DNA from: Thiohalobacter sp.
Lineage (GTDB): Bacteria; Pseudomonadota; Gammaproteobacteria; DSM-19610
Reading direction: 5' to 3'
Length of the DNA stretch: 33,696 nucleotides
NCBI GenBank assembly: GCA_026984835.1
Contig: JALSRI010000214.1
Span: 1-33,696 of the forward strand
Every line of letters begins with the position of its first letter. The first letter of the stretch is position 1. Made by a program: the position numbers and the translations under genes. Positions 32,283-33,696 of this stretch are shown here, in pieces. Below the pieces are notes generated by a model. It was not told the origin of the DNA, searched no databases, and was given only the letters and a program-made list of their open reading frames with translations.

Positions 32283-33696
32283 CGCTTGAACAGGCCCTTG
32301 AGCGTATCCTGCAGGCCCGGTTCGAGTTTTTCCAGTTTCTTCTCGAGCTTCTTCTTCAATTTCTTCTTCGCCTTCTTCTTTACCGCCTTCTTCAGCACCT
32401 TGTCCAGGCGCACCTTGTAATCGGGCCGGGTAAAGCTGCCGCCAATCTCCACCGGGATCTCGACACCCTCGAGGTCCTTGTCCATCGCGCCCTGGCCCTC
32501 CAGCGAACCGATGACCCGGACCTTGAGCAGATAGTCGATGCGCTCGCGCGGCAGATCGACCCGGCCTTCGCCCCGGACGCGCAGCAGCGGGCTCCTGGCC
32601 AGCAGATCGCGGTTGTCGATGATGCCGTCGGTGACCGTCGCCGTGCCCTTGAGTTCGGTGAAATCGGTCTGCTTCGGCCCGGTTTCGGCCGGCGCCGGCT
32701 CACCCTTGATGAGCGCACGCGCCTCGCGGATCAGGGCGGGCAGATCGATGCCCTTGATGGCGCCGTCGGTGAAGGCGAACGCCAGGGTGCCGTTCAGCGT
32801 GCGGGTCATGGCCTCGGGCGTGTCGCCGCGCATGTCCAGCTTCGATTCGAGTTCGGCATTGCCCGACAGCCTGTCGTCGCCGGTCAGGTCCTTGAGCAGC
32901 GGCCCGATCCGGACGCCGGACAGGGATTCGTTCATGGACAACTTCGGCTGGCGGCCGCGCACGTCCAACTGCATATCGCCCGCATAGCGGCCCTGGTAGA
33001 GCTTCGCCGACGCCGGCGCCAGCCGGATGAGACCGTGCTTCGCCTTCAGCTTCAGTTCGATATCGCTGCTGTGCAGCTTGAAGGCCTTGAGCCGGCCGAT
33101 CCGGAGGCTGCCATCCAGATCCAGGTCACGCAGCATCCCCACCGGGATGGCGCCGGCGCCGGCGGCCGAGGCGGCGGCCGAGGCGGCGCCCGGGCTGGCC
33201 GGCTGCGGCGCCGGCGCCGGTGCCGGCAGGTAACGGTCCAGGTCGAACGTGTCGAGCGCCAGATCGAAGCGGATGGCGGGCCGGGCGAAGCCGTTCACGG
33301 CGGCCTTCCCCTTCAGCGTCGAGTCGTCCAGCCGCGCCACCAGGGACGACAGGGTGGCTGTCTCGGCGGCCAGGTCCAGGGCGGCATCCAGCGTCAGGCC
33401 GGCCTGCATCCGGCCGCCGGGCACGCCTTCCCCACCCAGGTCGATGTCGACGCGCGTGCCGCGCAGTTCCACCTGCTGCATCGATTCCGACACCAGCGCC
33501 CGCGTCTTCATGCGGATGTCTCCCGCCAGCGGCGGCTCCTCGCTCTCCAGCCCGACGGTCAGCTTCACATCGACCGGACGGCCCGGCTCGATGGCGCCGG
33601 TCTCCAGCGACACCGGCGCAATGGTGTAGCGGGCGCCGCTCTGGCGGTCGTCCCAGGTCAGGCTGGCGTCGACGATGCGGATGCCACCCAGCGCGA
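32279..33696 (-). CDS. AsmA family protein, C-terminal part
   Basis: The frame is open from the right edge of the window to the stop at 32279 (472 codons visible, 5' end missing). LGGIRIVDASLTWDDRQSGA, then YTIAPVSLETG, LDAALDLAAETATLSSLVAR, FDLALDTFDLDRYLPAP, PKLSMNESLSGVRIGPLLKD, then RTLNGTLAFAFTDGAIKGID and GEGRVDLPRERIDYLLKVRV are typical of AsmA/TamB-like proteins, long beta-rich bridges that move phospholipids between membranes. An Ala/Pro/Gly linker lies at about 33165-33230. The C-terminus is unusually lysine-rich (eight KKK/KK blocks) before LEPGLQDTLKGLFKR. The ATG at 33613 is internal. Confidence 0.9.
   Translation of the reverse strand, partial: ALGGIRIVDASLTWDDRQSGARYTIAPVSLETGAIEPGRPVDVKLTVGLESEEPPLAGDIRMKTRALVSESMQQVELRGTRVDIDLGGEGVPGGRMQAGLTLDAALDLAAETATLSSLVARLDDSTLKGKAAVNGFARPAIRFDLALDTFDLDRYLPAPAPAPQPASPGAASAAASAAGAGAIPVGMLRDLDLDGSLRIGRLKAFKLHSSDIELKLKAKHGLIRLAPASAKLYQGRYAGDMQLDVRGRQPKLSMNESLSGVRIGPLLKDLTGDDRLSGNAELESKLDMRGDTPEAMTRTLNGTLAFAFTDGAIKGIDLPALIREARALIKGEPAPAETGPKQTDFTELKGTATVTDGIIDNRDLLARSPLLRVRGEGRVDLPRERIDYLLKVRVIGSLEGQGAMDKDLEGVEIPVEIGGSFTRPDYKVRLDKVLKKAVKKKAKKKLKKKLEKKLEKLEPGLQDTLKGLFKR

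Overview
The window is high-GC bacterial chromosome, most likely from a gammaproteobacterium. Pointers are the translationally coupled mutY-yggX pair, a YecA/UPF0149 protein with a SEC-C tail, an MSHA/type IV pilus-type pseudopilin operon and a tRNA gene with an encoded CCA end. A SoxB-like metallophosphatase and PhnD-type sensors suggest a Chromatiales/Ectothiorhodospiraceae-like organism. The lineage is inference; no 16S or other phylogenetic marker is present.

Layout. (1) 1-5212, plus strand: the end of a type IV pilus/MSHA-like assembly operon, with a GspF/PilC C-terminus, a PilM/PilN-like protein, PilO-like and MshK/PilP-like proteins, one tip-type minor pilin, two prepilins and a small membrane protein. 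(2) 5264-7699, minus strand: an exported SoxB/5'-nucleotidase-like metallophosphatase with a clear terminator, preceded by a 115-bp near-perfect inverted repeat. (3) 7744-16748, minus strand: a signalling block with three sensor kinases and two response regulators. One module has a free PhnD-type binding protein, a HAMP-PAS kinase and a NarL-type regulator. The other has a TtrS-like kinase carrying a PhnD domain of its own and a FixJ-type regulator. A six-helix GAF kinase and a HIT protein lie between them. (4) 16880-19596: small membrane proteins, an acidic unknown, a carboxymuconolactone-decarboxylase-like/Rieske fusion and the YecA/SEC-C protein. (5) 19611-23380: a small decayed genomic island at tRNA-Phe, with a direct-repeat end, two copies of a structured repeat, HigBA and VapBC-type toxin-antitoxin pairs, a fragment of one integrase, an AlpA-like gene and a second integrase broken by one in-frame TGA. 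(6) 23459-26794, minus: rmlA-rmlC-rmlD-rmlB for dTDP-L-rhamnose. (7) 26937-27998, plus: an AmmeMemoRadiSam radical SAM enzyme. (8) 28007-33696, minus: yggX, mutY, a nucleotide-sugar epimerase and dehydrogenase pair, an SRPBCC lipid-binding-like protein and the C-terminal part of an AsmA protein.

How the genes work together. The pilus genes form one polycistron with overlapping or near-touching ends. The rml and UDP-sugar genes (regions 6 and 8) supply activated sugars for a surface polysaccharide. The signalling block is the most unusual functional cluster: two different architectures of PhnD-based sensing lie about 3.4 kb apart. The island between yecA and rmlB is the clearest accessory DNA and holds the least described structure, a roughly 90-bp multi-hairpin repeat whose first 19 bases equal the 3' end of tRNA-Phe plus its flank.
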